Of a stretch of DNA of 64,000 nucleotides, positions 1-7,871 are shown one piece after another (the stretch's first letter is position 1; each line of letters begins with the position of its first letter). The position numbers and the translations under genes are program-made. Below the pieces are notes generated by a model. It did no database searches. It had not been told where the DNA came from and was given only the letters and a program-made list of their open reading frames with translations. The DNA comes from Chitinophaga japonensis (GTDB lineage: Bacteria; Bacteroidota; Bacteroidia; Chitinophagales; Chitinophagaceae), in assembly GCF_007830125.1 (NCBI RefSeq), contig NZ_VLLG01000002.1, forward strand, positions 2,104,611-2,168,610, given 5' to 3'.

Positions 1-816
1 ACGTCCGGCTACCAGATGACGGAAGGTGATTCCCGTCAGCGAATAGGAAATAGCAAGGGTTCGGCCATCGTCTACCAGGCCGGTATCAACATCCCCCTGT
101 CCAAAGAGTTAAACGAATTGAACCGTCCAACCATGTGGTCTATCGGTGTTGGGGGAGCCTACGTAGATCTTAACAATAAGAATTTTACCCGGCCGTTGGT
201 TGTCGACAAGGTCTTAAATGCAGGCCTGAGCCTGAACTACCAGCGGCCATTAAACGACCGGTGGTCGCTCAGAACGGGTGTTGGTGTCGGAATCTTTATG
301 CCCACTACTGATCTGTCGCAAATAAGGTTCAAAAATGTATTGGGCAGCATTAGCGGGGTATTTATCCGTCATTTGAGGCCCAACCTGGACCTGGGTGGCG
401 GGCTTGCTTTAAACAACTCTTTCGGGTTTCCCATGCTATTTCCCGCTTTTTACCTTAGCTGGAGAACAGCAGGGCGTTATTCGGTACAGGCTTCGTTGAG
501 GGATGGTCTTGAAGTGTCAGCAGGCTACACATTTAATGAAAACATCAAGCTAAACCTGGTGATGGAGGTTAACGGGCAGATGGCCTTACTGGAACAGGAA
601 GGGAAGGATAAAATATTCACCCATCAATATGTTGTCTTCGGATTGCGCCCGGAAATAAAGTTAGGGAAACGCATGACCATCCCCGTCACTTTCGGCTTGA
701 ATGCTACACGCACCGCACAGATAACTGACAGGAGTCTGAAGACAATCTTTCAGGACAAAGGATATTCTTTCCGGGGATCGATTTACGCTGCAGCAGGGTT
801 GCAAGTCAGGTTTTAA
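1..816 (+). CDS. Outer-membrane beta-barrel protein, 3' part (5' end outside window)
   Basis: The reading frame is open to the left edge (T-S-G-Y-Q before the first internal Met at 16), so this is the C-terminal ~271 residues of a longer protein. The sequence alternates polar and hydrophobic residues with many Gly/Tyr/Asn and ends in the aromatic RF typical of outer-membrane barrels recognised by the BAM complex. I do not recognise the exact family; it resembles the 'outer membrane beta-barrel' proteins common in Bacteroidota. Base composition matches the housekeeping part of the window, unlike the AT-rich pair downstream on the other strand. Confidence 0.6.
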   Translation, partial: TSGYQMTEGDSRQRIGNSKGSAIVYQAGINIPLSKELNELNRPTMWSIGVGGAYVDLNNKNFTRPLVVDKVLNAGLSLNYQRPLNDRWSLRTGVGVGIFMPTTDLSQIRFKNVLGSISGVFIRHLRPNLDLGGGLALNNSFGFPMLFPAFYLSWRTAGRYSVQASLRDGLEVSAGYTFNENIKLNLVMEVNGQMALLEQEGKDKIFTHQYVVFGLRPEIKLGKRMTIPVTFGLNATRTAQITDRSLKTIFQDKGYSFRGSIYAAAGLQVRF

Positions 817-867
817 GGGACGGTCATCCAACCATCGGGTGTTTGAAGATAATGCCCTTGCTATCAA

Positions 868-900
868 CAAAAAAAGGGTGCTCGTAAAAGAGCAACCCTT
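868..900 (-). terminator. Hairpin terminator downstream of the minus-strand Panacea operon
   Basis: An imperfect stem (AGGGTGCTC against GAGCAACCCT, one bulge) with a GTAAAA loop is followed on the minus strand by a run of six T. It closely resembles the terminator of the second tRNA-Glu gene at 27696-27724. It may also end the plus-strand barrel gene. Confidence 0.5.
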
Positions 901-929
901 CATAATTTGAAGCGCCGGCTTCATTTGTA

Positions 930-966
930 CCCCCTATCGAAAAGTTCTCGAACTTTTTCCTGGGGG
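930..966. repeat. Imperfect inverted repeat in the intergenic region
   Basis: CCCCC at 930-934 can pair with GGGGG at 962-966, and GAAAAGTTC at 939-947 with GAACTTTTTC at 950-959 (one extra T). The 817-1031 intergenic stretch contains this and the terminator at 868-900. No function is assigned. Confidence 0.4.
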
Positions 967-1031
967 ATTTGAAAGTGTTGGCGGGTATAGGTAGCTAGCG
1001 TTCTATAGGTGTACAAATGCGCTAAGACTTT

Positions 1032-1487
1032 TTAAACGGTTAAAAAATCATCTTCTGAAGGTAAAATAGCTTTAATTTCTTCTTCTATTAGAGGACTCGC
1101 CCGGAGGCCAATAATAATTTGCTCATAGTAAATATCAGATATTTCGCCTGAGTATTGAATTATAGAGGAATCATACATCTTCTTAAACTCATTAGCAGTA
1201 TATATAAAGCAATTGTTACAATCTACAAATGTCTCTTTGGTAAAGGGACTGCTATCTTCATTTGGTTTTATATAGACCAGGGTCTCATTGGGTAAGTTTC
1301 TTGATTCAATGAACCTTCTCCGGGATTCAAATTGTGATGTGCAACAGGTGAAGACTAATAGACTTTCATCAGTTTTTTTAATACATATAAAGTAATGAGG
1401 AACTCCTGTAGTTATCTTTGGGGTCGTAAAATAATATACCTTTCTTTCCCGCACAGCGGATAAAAACAAATCAAATGGTATCTTCAT
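1032..1487 (-). CDS. Unrecognised 151-aa partner of Panacea antitoxin, putative toxin
   Basis: The 151-residue soluble protein has no signal peptide or membrane segment. It begins MKIPFDLFLSAVRERKVYYF and is acidic at the C-terminus (EEEIKAILPSEDDFLTV). I recognise no catalytic family; in particular I see no toxSAS/RelA synthetase motif. Its start overlaps the stop of the Panacea-domain gene by one base (TAATG), so the two are translationally coupled. Panacea-domain proteins are known antitoxins that pair with very diverse toxins, so the toxin role is inferred from position, not seen in the sequence. The codons are AT-rich compared with flanking genes, suggesting recent acquisition next to the tRNA-Glu gene. 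Confidence 0.55.
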   Translation of the reverse strand: MKIPFDLFLSAVRERKVYYFTTPKITTGVPHYFICIKKTDESLLVFTCCTSQFESRRRFIESRNLPNETLVYIKPNEDSSPFTKETFVDCNNCFIYTANEFKKMYDSSIIQYSGEISDIYYEQIIIGLRASPLIEEEIKAILPSEDDFLTV

Positions 1488-2080
1488 TATAAGATGGATG
1501 ATATCTTTTGGCTTTCTAAATAAATATCTTTTGAAAGTTGAATAGAAGAGGGATCATCTATGAACAGATCAGAACCATCTTGTATATTTTCAAAAAAATC
1601 AAGATAATCCATTTCAAATCTTGAAGCAACCTTTTGATTTAAAGCAGATTCATATTTTTGCCATTCAGGGAATTGATGCGATAGTTCGCTAAGTTTGAAT
1701 TGATCGCAGGCACCATAATTTTCCCAGATAGTTTGAATAGCGTTAAGATCTGTTTGGGAAAATACCTTTGTATCTGAGTTTTTATTTGTTTTGTAGTTGA
1801 ATTTGTCAGTAATTACAATAAATTCGTTGGAATAGCTTAGCTCATCTTCACTTAATGAGAAAGAGTTTAATTCCAGGATATCTCGTGTTGTAGAAGGAAC
1901 CGGACCATAAGGGAGCGCAAAATAGACATCACCGGTTATAGTTCTGCCATAAGTTCTAAGGTGCAATCTATCCGCAAGCCAAATCAATTTGATGGCTTTC
2001 ATTTTATTTAGCGCTCCACCGCTTTTTTGAGCAAGATAGTTTAGCGCCTGAACGGCTTTTTTATAATTAAAACCTCTCAT
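1487..2080 (-). CDS. Panacea (DUF4065/SocA-like) domain antitoxin
   Basis: The 197-aa protein has the typical Panacea/SocA N-terminal pattern: KAVQALNYLAQ, then K-L-I-W-L-A-D-R-L-H-L-R-T-YGR, then ITGDVYFALPYGPVPS (about residues 8-62). The C-terminal part (WENYGACDQFKLSELSHQFPEW) matches the second conserved block of the family. Panacea domains neutralise toxins of unrelated folds; SocA of Caulobacter is a proteolytic adaptor for its toxin. It is the first gene of a two-gene minus-strand operon with a 1-nt overlap to the putative toxin. A TACCTTTG -7 box lies only a few bases upstream of ATG, implying a very short leader. The AT-rich composition and tRNA-adjacent position suggest horizontal acquisition. 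Confidence 0.82.
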   Translation of the reverse strand: MRGFNYKKAVQALNYLAQKSGGALNKMKAIKLIWLADRLHLRTYGRTITGDVYFALPYGPVPSTTRDILELNSFSLSEDELSYSNEFIVITDKFNYKTNKNSDTKVFSQTDLNAIQTIWENYGACDQFKLSELSHQFPEWQKYESALNQKVASRFEMDYLDFFENIQDGSDLFIDDPSSIQLSKDIYLESQKISSIL

Positions 2081-2084
2081 TGTT

Positions 2085-2092
2085 CAAAGGTA
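2085..2092 (-). promoter_or_regulatory. -7 box (TACCTTTG) of the Panacea operon
   Basis: Minus-strand TACCTTTG matches the Bacteroidota -7 consensus TAnnTTTG and ends 4 nt before the antitoxin ATG, so the transcript would be nearly leaderless. No good TTTG -33 box is seen at the expected distance. Confidence 0.4.
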
Positions 2093-2291
2093 GCAATTTT
2101 TTTTAACAGGAATACTAAATTTTTTAGCAATCAATAACTGTTCAATCATTGGCTTAATTCCAGTTAATCATATCCAGATTGTTAAGAAAGGATTGGACAA
2201 AAGATAAATTGATTTGTATTATGGTCTTGTTATACGTTATATGCACAACATACTCACTGGGATTGAACAATATGTAAACGTGTAGAATTAA

Positions 2292-2325
2292 AAAAGGTTT
2301 TAAATTATTGAATTTAAAACCTTTT
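2292..2325 (-). terminator. Terminator of tRNA-Glu copy 1
   Basis: A perfect 15-bp inverted repeat (AAAAGGTTTTAAATT / AATTTAAAACCTTTT) has an ATTG loop and begins 11 nt after the tRNA 3' end. The stem itself ends in T residues on the minus strand, acting as a rho-independent terminator. Confidence 0.65.
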
Positions 2326-2335
2326 AACTTTTTTG

Positions 2336-2407
2336 TACCGCGTACGGGAATCGAACCCGTGATTCATCCGTGAAAGGGATGCGTCTTAACCCCTTGACCA
2401 ACGCGGC
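2336..2407 (-). tRNA. tRNA-Glu (anticodon UUC), copy 1
   Basis: The minus strand folds into a 72-nt cloverleaf: acceptor GCCGCGT/ACGCGGT (one G-T pair), D-arm GTC...GAC around AAGGGGTTAA, anticodon arm CATCC-CTTTCAC-GGATG with anticodon TTC, T-arm ACGGG-TTCGAAT-CCCGT, discriminator A. CCA is not encoded. It is identical to the copy at 27753-27824. Confidence 0.95.
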
Positions 2408-2425
2408 CTTTCTTTTTTGGGATGG

Positions 2426-2455
2426 CAAAAGTAAGCAAAAGCCCGGTAAATCAAA
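2426..2455 (-). promoter_or_regulatory. Promoter of tRNA-Glu copy 1
   Basis: On the minus strand TTTG (2452-2455), an 18-nt spacer and TACTTTTG (2426-2433) match the TTTG-N17-23-TAnnTTTG consensus. The -7 box ends 18 nt before the tRNA 5' end, the same distance as in copy 2. Confidence 0.6.
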
Positions 2456-2475
2456 AAAATAATTTCCCCAAACCA

Positions 2476-3294
2476 TCAATCCCTGCCCACACAAAAGTTG
2501 CCGGCCTCATGCAGTTGCTGGAACTGCTGCGGGGATATACCAGTGTAATATTTGAAATCCTTTATGAGGTGGCTCTGATCATGGTAGCCATACTGTACCA
2601 CCAGCTCAAGCCAGTTGATCTTTGCTTTCGGCTGACCAGGCAGGGAGGACAATACCTGCTTGAAGCGCAGGAAACGCAGCAGCTCCTTTGGGGAATAGCC
2701 AACATATTTCCGGAAACGCAGTTGTACGGTCCGTTCGGAAAGGCCGTACCTGTCCGCGATCACCTTTACCGGGTTCAGCAGCGGATCATGCAGGGCGGCC
2801 ACATTGTCCAGCATAGGTTGGGTGGCTGCTTCGCTTTGCGGGATGTGCAGCAGCAGGTAGTCGGTTAGCGCTGCAATCCGCTTTCCCGGTTCAGGGAGGG
2901 CGGCCAGCATCTGCCAGATATCCTCCAGCCTTTGCGTGTGCGCCTGCACCCCGGTCTCTTCCAGCTTGTCCGGCGAGAGGGGCAGGAAACGGTAAAACCC
3001 GTCCAGGATAAACGGCAGTATCAGCAGGTCGGCGCCCGGCGGCAGGGCATAGTTCATCATTTTGCGCAGCGGGCCCAGGATGCCGATGCGGTCAATGGCG
3101 TGCCCGCCGATAGCTGCATCCGCAAATGAAAAGGACACCGGCGGCCCGAAATTAAAGACCACCATCATTTCCAGGTTGGGCGACAGGTGCTGCTCCCCGG
3201 GCGATGCATTTTCAGGCACGGATATCACATAAAAATGGCTCAATACGCCCGCCAGACGGGCATCGGTTTCATATCTGCTGCCAAAAGCGGCCAT
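2476..3294 (-). CDS. AraC-family transcriptional regulator
   Basis: The 272-aa protein has an N-terminal sensing region (about 1-160; resembles the DUF6597 type) and a C-terminal AraC double helix-turn-helix (about 170-262). The first HTH is seen at VKVIADRYGLSERTVQLRFR and the second at NWLELVVQYGYHDQSHLIKDF, followed by the family hallmark YYTGISPQQF. It probably senses a small molecule and controls nearby genes. It lies between tRNA-Glu and the divergent YCII/ECF42 pair, which is a possible target, but no operator is visible. Confidence 0.85.
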   Translation of the reverse strand: MAAFGSRYETDARLAGVLSHFYVISVPENASPGEQHLSPNLEMMVVFNFGPPVSFSFADAAIGGHAIDRIGILGPLRKMMNYALPPGADLLILPFILDGFYRFLPLSPDKLEETGVQAHTQRLEDIWQMLAALPEPGKRIAALTDYLLLHIPQSEAATQPMLDNVAALHDPLLNPVKVIADRYGLSERTVQLRFRKYVGYSPKELLRFLRFKQVLSSLPGQPKAKINWLELVVQYGYHDQSHLIKDFKYYTGISPQQFQQLHEAGNFCVGRD

Positions 3295-3416
3295 AGCTGC
3301 GTTTGTTTTATCATGCTAACTTAGCAAAAAAGTAGGTCGTGGATGTCCAATTCACCCGGTCTCGATCATTATTGAGGTGTAATGTATATATTCAATAACG
3401 ATTAAAGCTATCAAAA

Positions 3417-3755
3417 ATGAAAGAGTTCATGTTATTATTCCGTCAACCAAGCTATGATTACAGCAACACCCCTAAAGAAGAAATGCAGGCGCTCGGCAAA
3501 AAATGGCAGGATTGGGTGGGCGGTATTGCCGCACAGGGCAAATTAGCCGGCAACGGTCCCCGCCTGGCTATGGAAGGTAAAGTGCTGAAAGCCGGCGGTG
3601 TGGTGACAGATGGTCCTTTCGTGGAGATCAGGGAGCGGCTGGGAAGTTTTATCCTGGTGAAGGCGGATAACCTCGATGACGCCACCACCCTGGCGCATGG
3701 GTGCCCCGCACTGGACGCCGGCGGCAGCGTGGAGATCCGGCCTATTTTTGAATAA
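3417..3755 (+). CDS. YCII-related (DGPF-domain) protein
   Basis: The 112-aa protein carries the hallmark TDGPFVEIRERLGSF (residues ~62-76), which names the DGPF family within the YCII-like ferredoxin-fold superfamily. These small proteins are often encoded beside ECF42 sigma factors, exactly as here (58-nt gap). The biochemical role is not settled; a co-regulated stress or antibiotic-related enzyme has been suggested. It is probably co-transcribed with the sigma gene. Confidence 0.85.
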   Translation: MKEFMLLFRQPSYDYSNTPKEEMQALGKKWQDWVGGIAAQGKLAGNGPRLAMEGKVLKAGGVVTDGPFVEIRERLGSFILVKADNLDDATTLAHGCPALDAGGSVEIRPIFE

Positions 3756-3812
3756 ACAGGTATTGCACCAGCAAAGCCTGCTCCTGTAGCCGAGCGGGCT
3801 TTGTTGCCATTG

Positions 3813-5048
3813 ATGATAAAAATGGAACAGGCAGCGTTAAAACAGTTATTCCAGCAGGAGTTTTCCAAAATGGTAGCGGTGATCAGTAAAATATACGGGT
3901 TGCAGCATATTGAACTGGCGGAGGACATTGTGAGCGAAACATTCCTGCTGGCCACGGAAACATGGGCGGCCAAAGGCATGCCTCCCAATCCTGCTGCATG
4001 GCTGTACACCGTAGCCAGGCAGCAAACCTTATATCATTTCAGGAGGAACAGGATATTTACAGAAAAGGTGATGCCGGAGCTGACCTCCCGCCAGGAGAAG
4101 ACGGATGAAGCAGCCCTGGATTTTTCGTTGCAGAATATCAAAGACAGCCAATTGCAGATGCTCTTTGCCGTATGCAATCCCGCCATTGCCAGCGAAGCCC
4201 AGATAGGGCTGGCATTGCGCATCCTGTGCGGTTTTGGTATCGATGAGATTGCCGAAGCATTTTTATCCAACAAGGAAACCATCAACAAAAGGCTGTTCCG
4301 GGCAAAGGAAAAATTAAGGACGGAGAATATAAAAATGGAACTGCCGCCGGAACCGGAGATCAGCAAGCGGCTGGATAATGTGCTGCACGTGCTGTACCTG
4401 CTTTTCAGCGAGGGATATTACTCCAAAACGCAAAACCAGATTCTGCGGAAAGACCTGTGCCTGGAAGCCATGCGCCTTTGCGTTATGCTCACGGAATACG
4501 ACAGGACCAACCTGCCCCGGACCAATGCCCTGCTGGCGCTCATGTGTTTTCATGCATCCCGCTTTGGCGCCCGGCAAACGGAGGAAATGTCCCAGGTGCT
4601 GTATGAGCAGCAGGACCCCGCTTTGTGGGACACGGCGCTGATCAGCCAGGGCATGCATTTCCTGGACCTTTCCGCCGAAGGTAATGAAATAAGCTCCTAC
4701 CACCTGGAGGCGCGTATTGCGTACTGGCACTGCCAGAAAGCGGATACACCGGAAAAATGGGAAGCCATCCTGCAGCTCTACAACCAGTTGCTGATGATCA
4801 ACTATTCCCCCAGCGTAGCCCTGAACAGAACTTTCGCCTTATACAAGGCCAACGGGCAACACGAGGCCCTGCGGGAGGCGGAAAAACTGAAGCTGGAGAA
4901 TAACCATTTCTATTTCCTGCTGCTGGGGGAACTGTATACCGGCATTGACGACAGGAAGGCGAAAATGAACTACCAGCAGGCCCGTGCGTTGGCCAAAACG
5001 CAGACGGAAAAAGAGGGGATACAGCAAAAAATTAACAACCTGCCATAA
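3813..5048 (+). CDS. ECF42-type RNA polymerase sigma factor with C-terminal extension (DUF6596)
   Basis: Sigma region 2 covers about residues 15-85 (HIELAEDIVSETFLLATETW, then NPAAWLYTVARQQTLYHFRR) and region 4 about 105-170 (GFGIDEIAEAFLSNKETINKRLFRAKEKLR). A long C-terminal half (about 185-410) with a DUF6596 block (VLHVLYLLFSEGYY) and TPR-like helices follows; in ECF42 factors this extension replaces a separate anti-sigma factor. Start ATG 3813 is preferred to the upstream TTG codons; ATG 3822 is also possible. Immediately downstream of the DGPF gene, its usual partner. Confidence 0.88.
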   Translation: MIKMEQAALKQLFQQEFSKMVAVISKIYGLQHIELAEDIVSETFLLATETWAAKGMPPNPAAWLYTVARQQTLYHFRRNRIFTEKVMPELTSRQEKTDEAALDFSLQNIKDSQLQMLFAVCNPAIASEAQIGLALRILCGFGIDEIAEAFLSNKETINKRLFRAKEKLRTENIKMELPPEPEISKRLDNVLHVLYLLFSEGYYSKTQNQILRKDLCLEAMRLCVMLTEYDRTNLPRTNALLALMCFHASRFGARQTEEMSQVLYEQQDPALWDTALISQGMHFLDLSAEGNEISSYHLEARIAYWHCQKADTPEKWEAILQLYNQLLMINYSPSVALNRTFALYKANGQHEALREAEKLKLENNHFYFLLLGELYTGIDDRKAKMNYQQARALAKTQTEKEGIQQKINNLP

Positions 5049-5158
5049 AGGAAAAGGGAACCGCCAAAGCATCGCTTCAGCCAGTTCCCTTCCGTTTGCT
5101 ACTTTGCTTGCGTCTCCTGTGGAGATAACAGGTTAGGACAAAGTGGGTTGATCTGGTA

Positions 5159-6361
5159 TTAAGGTTGCATGTCGATTGGAATAAATATCAGCGGGGTAGG
5201 CAGGCAGGACGCGCCCGGCGGTGAATAGGTAAAACGGATCGTTTGTACTGCTCCGTTGGCTGCCGGCGGAAACACCTGTACTAAAATGGCTTCAGGCGCC
5301 CTTTTGGTGATCAGGCGGTCAGCAGGTAGCTGGATGATGCCTTCCCGGAACTTGCCTTTGCTTACCACCATTGTATTGGCCATGCCGCCGCACCACTGGT
5401 TATTGTCGCTGCGCGCGTTCCAGGTTACCAGGGCCAGTCCCTTTCCGTCCGTGCTTTTCCATTTCAACTCCACGTTGTAAAGCACGCCATAGTTGCCGGC
5501 CAGTGTAGCCAGGGCGCCGGTAGTGCCTTCCCGGCCCAGCACCCAGGGATCATCTTTCCCGTCGGCCAGCACCAGTTGCACCATACCGTTCCGGGTATCC
5601 AGCGTGTCCCCGCTCAGTACCTCGTAGTTGCTTACGCCAAACAGGCCGCGGCCGGCGCCGCTGTGACTTTTGGAATGCAATACCGGCGCGCGTTTCAATG
5701 CGGTGGCAATGGGCGTTTCCGGGCTGGTTTGCAGCACGCTGATCTCGCCCGGCTGGTCGGTCACAAATTCGTAGATGCCGTGCACCAGCTCATCATATTT
5801 TACCAGCGCTTTTTCCTGCGCCGGGTCAATGGCTACCACCTGCCCGGGCTTTACGGTGCGTACGGTAGCCTGCGGCGTTGCGGCAAAATAATCCGCCAGT
5901 CCCTGCTTACCTACCTGGAAGTAGCTGACGCCGGGCTTTTGAGAGGAATATTTCAGCATGCGCAGGTGCATCACCTCCCTGCCGGTGTTTTTGATCACCG
6001 CCACTATTTTGGTGGTGATCTTTGCCGGTTCTTTTACACCGTTCACATTATACACATATAAGCGTACCGCGCCGGGCTTTACCTGCTCCTGCAGGGCAAT
6101 GGCTTCCGGCACGCGTATGTACTCGGGATCGTCTGATATAATATATTGAGGACCGGGCAGCACGATCTTCTCATAACCGATCTTCGTGATCTGTTCATTT
6201 AACAGGCCGGGCAGCTCCACGATGCTTCCCTGGCTGGCATCTAACAGTTGCTGGTTCAGTTGGGCGGGCAGTGTTTGCGCGGAGGCCTGGAAAGGAAGGC
6301 ACAGGCGGCTGCTGATCAGCAGCAGGGCCAGCCGGCCGGAACGGGTAAGTAATTGCTTCAT
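5159..6361 (-). CDS. Secreted protein of unknown function
   Basis: The 400-aa protein has an N-terminal signal peptide (MKQLLTRSGRLALLLISS... cleavage near SAQ-TL). It has beta-rich segments such as GAVRLYVYNVNGVKEPAK and a C-terminal half with GLFGVSNYEVLSGDT that looks like a second beta-sandwich. I recognise no catalytic motif; part of the central region vaguely resembles proteins annotated as copper amine oxidase-like in Firmicutes, but this is weak. Its upstream region carries the same 21-bp motif as the ROK/AGE intergenic region, so it may belong to the ROK regulon and act on the sugar-locus substrate in the periplasm or outside. Confidence 0.6.
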   Translation of the reverse strand: MKQLLTRSGRLALLLISSRLCLPFQASAQTLPAQLNQQLLDASQGSIVELPGLLNEQITKIGYEKIVLPGPQYIISDDPEYIRVPEAIALQEQVKPGAVRLYVYNVNGVKEPAKITTKIVAVIKNTGREVMHLRMLKYSSQKPGVSYFQVGKQGLADYFAATPQATVRTVKPGQVVAIDPAQEKALVKYDELVHGIYEFVTDQPGEISVLQTSPETPIATALKRAPVLHSKSHSGAGRGLFGVSNYEVLSGDTLDTRNGMVQLVLADGKDDPWVLGREGTTGALATLAGNYGVLYNVELKWKSTDGKGLALVTWNARSDNNQWCGGMANTMVVSKGKFREGIIQLPADRLITKRAPEAILVQVFPPAANGAVQTIRFTYSPPGASCLPTPLIFIPIDMQP

Positions 6362-6414
6362 GATGTTTATCTTAACAGAGATAAGTGATATTTATCGTCA
6401 ATTAGGACAAACTT

Positions 6415-6435
6415 AATAAAAAAATTTAAAAACTA
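6415..6435. promoter_or_regulatory. Candidate ROK operator, copy 1
   Basis: This AT-rich 21-bp motif ending in AATTTAAAAACTA matches 20 of 21 positions with 7780-7800. It sits between the secreted-protein start (6361) and the ROK stop (6468). ROK repressors of the NagC/XylR type usually bind AT-rich partly palindromic sites. The operator role is inferred. Confidence 0.4.
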
Positions 6436-6467
6436 GAGCAATAAATAAATATTCTCTTCCGAAAGGA

Positions 6468-7724
6468 TCATGGGAAGGATAACAGTTTATCCCTGGCGAT
6501 CAGGCAGCCCCCGATCACGCCGGCTTTTTCCTGCAGCCGGGACATTACCAGTTGCGTATCGTTATTGACCAGGCTGAGGGAGTATTTATTGAGCGCGCTG
6601 CGTATGGGCAGGCGGATGTACTCGTCTGTTTCCGACAGGATGCCTCCCAGGATCACCAGCTCCGGGTTGAATATGTTGATCAGTACGGATATGCCCCGGC
6701 CTATCTTCTCGCCAATGCCCGCTATCAGCTCTATGCACAGCACGTCCTCGTTGCGGGTAGCGGCTATAATGGAAGAAAGGTGCAGCGGGTCCGGCAGCTT
6801 GTCGTGCTGCAGTAGCGAAGAGGAAGATCCCTGCGCGATCTTTTCCCGGAACAGGCGTATCAGCGCCTGCCCGGAGGCTTCCGTTTCCAGGCAGCCCTTT
6901 TTGCCGCAGTGGCAGATGATCTCGTTCGTGAACAGCGGGATGTGGCCAAACTCGCCGGCAAAGCCCGATTTACCGCGGTATATCTGCCCGTTGATCATAA
7001 TGCCCAGGCCAATACCGTAGTCCAGGTTCACGAACAGCACATTCTTTTCATCCCTTACAATGCCGCGGTGAAACTCCCCGTAGGCCATGGCCCTGGAGTC
7101 GTTCTCCAGGTAGGTGCGAATGCCGGTGATCTGCTCGATAGTGGTGCTGAGCGGCTCTTCATGAAAATGGAAAAAGCTGTAGCTGTACCCGTTCTCGCTG
7201 TTTACCCGGCCGGAAAGGTTCATGCAGATGGCCAGTATGTTCCGGGTAGCTGCCGGCAGGTTGCTGATAAAATCCTGTATGATTTTAATAAGCTGGTCAA
7301 ATGATTCCTGCGTATTGGCAAGCTGGTAGGGCACGTGCATTTCCGATGTTACCAGGTTCTTCTTGAAGTCCAGCAGCCCTATGTTCACATAATAATGCTT
7401 CACGTCCACGCCCATGAAAAAGGCGGATTCCGCTACCAGCCCGTACAGGCTGGCCCGCCGGCCTCCCTTTGAGTCCACTTTCCCCTGGTCCTTCACCAGC
7501 CCGTCGCCTATCAGCTCATTAATAAGGCTGGTGGTCTTGGGCACGCTGATGTTCAGCGCGGCGGCCAGGTCGGTGATAGTGGTGTTCCCGGTCTGGTCAA
7601 GGTGGTTGATGATAGCGCGTTTCAGCGCTTTATTCTTGTAAGCTACCCCCGAAATGGTCTCATCTGAAAAGATGTCAAATATGCTTTGATTCACCATGGA
7701 CTGGCTGGGATTACTTTTTTTCAT
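6468..7724 (-). CDS. ROK-family (NagC/XylR-type) transcriptional repressor
   Basis: The 418-aa protein has an N-terminal winged HTH (about 35-90; ITDLAAALNISVPKTTSLINEL) followed by a ROK sugar-binding fold (about 100-410). The ROK signature includes ENDSRAMAYGEF, LDYGIGLGIMINGQIYRGKSG, GEFGHIPLF and the zinc-binding CHCGKKGCLE. It probably represses the divergent sugar operon until a sugar or sugar phosphate binds. It is transcribed away from the AGE gene across a 147-nt AT-rich region holding the candidate operator. The retained Asn-Asp and Gly-rich motifs would fit real sugar binding; whether it has kinase activity cannot be told. Confidence 0.9.
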   Translation of the reverse strand: MKKSNPSQSMVNQSIFDIFSDETISGVAYKNKALKRAIINHLDQTGNTTITDLAAALNISVPKTTSLINELIGDGLVKDQGKVDSKGGRRASLYGLVAESAFFMGVDVKHYYVNIGLLDFKKNLVTSEMHVPYQLANTQESFDQLIKIIQDFISNLPAATRNILAICMNLSGRVNSENGYSYSFFHFHEEPLSTTIEQITGIRTYLENDSRAMAYGEFHRGIVRDEKNVLFVNLDYGIGLGIMINGQIYRGKSGFAGEFGHIPLFTNEIICHCGKKGCLETEASGQALIRLFREKIAQGSSSSLLQHDKLPDPLHLSSIIAATRNEDVLCIELIAGIGEKIGRGISVLINIFNPELVILGGILSETDEYIRLPIRSALNKYSLSLVNNDTQLVMSRLQEKAGVIGGCLIARDKLLSFP

Positions 7725-7779
7725 TGTTCTAAGATAATAGAATAGGTTTTAGTAAAAAGTAACAAAATGCGCTGAGTTA

Positions 7780-7800
7780 AATAAAATAATTTAAAAACTA
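7780..7800. promoter_or_regulatory. Candidate ROK operator, copy 2 (ROK/AGE intergenic)
   Basis: This is the second copy of the 21-bp motif (20/21 identical to 6415-6435). A partial inverted half (TAGTTAATTATTT) follows at about 7807, so the site is roughly palindromic around TTACC. It lies between divergent ROK and AGE starts, the expected place for an autoregulated repressor site. Confidence 0.45.
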
Positions 7801-7871
7801 TTACCTAGTTAATTATTTAATTTATAAATTTACCTGTAAAAGTAAAATAAATTATAAACATAGCGGTTTTT

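Noticed and set aside
923..1031. In-frame 36-codon continuation after the putative toxin stop (VLAHLYTYRTLATYTRQHFQ...)
   Set aside because: It reads without stop until TGA near 923 but crosses the inverted repeat and has no start or recognised domain. Chance or a remnant; not enough to call a pseudogene.
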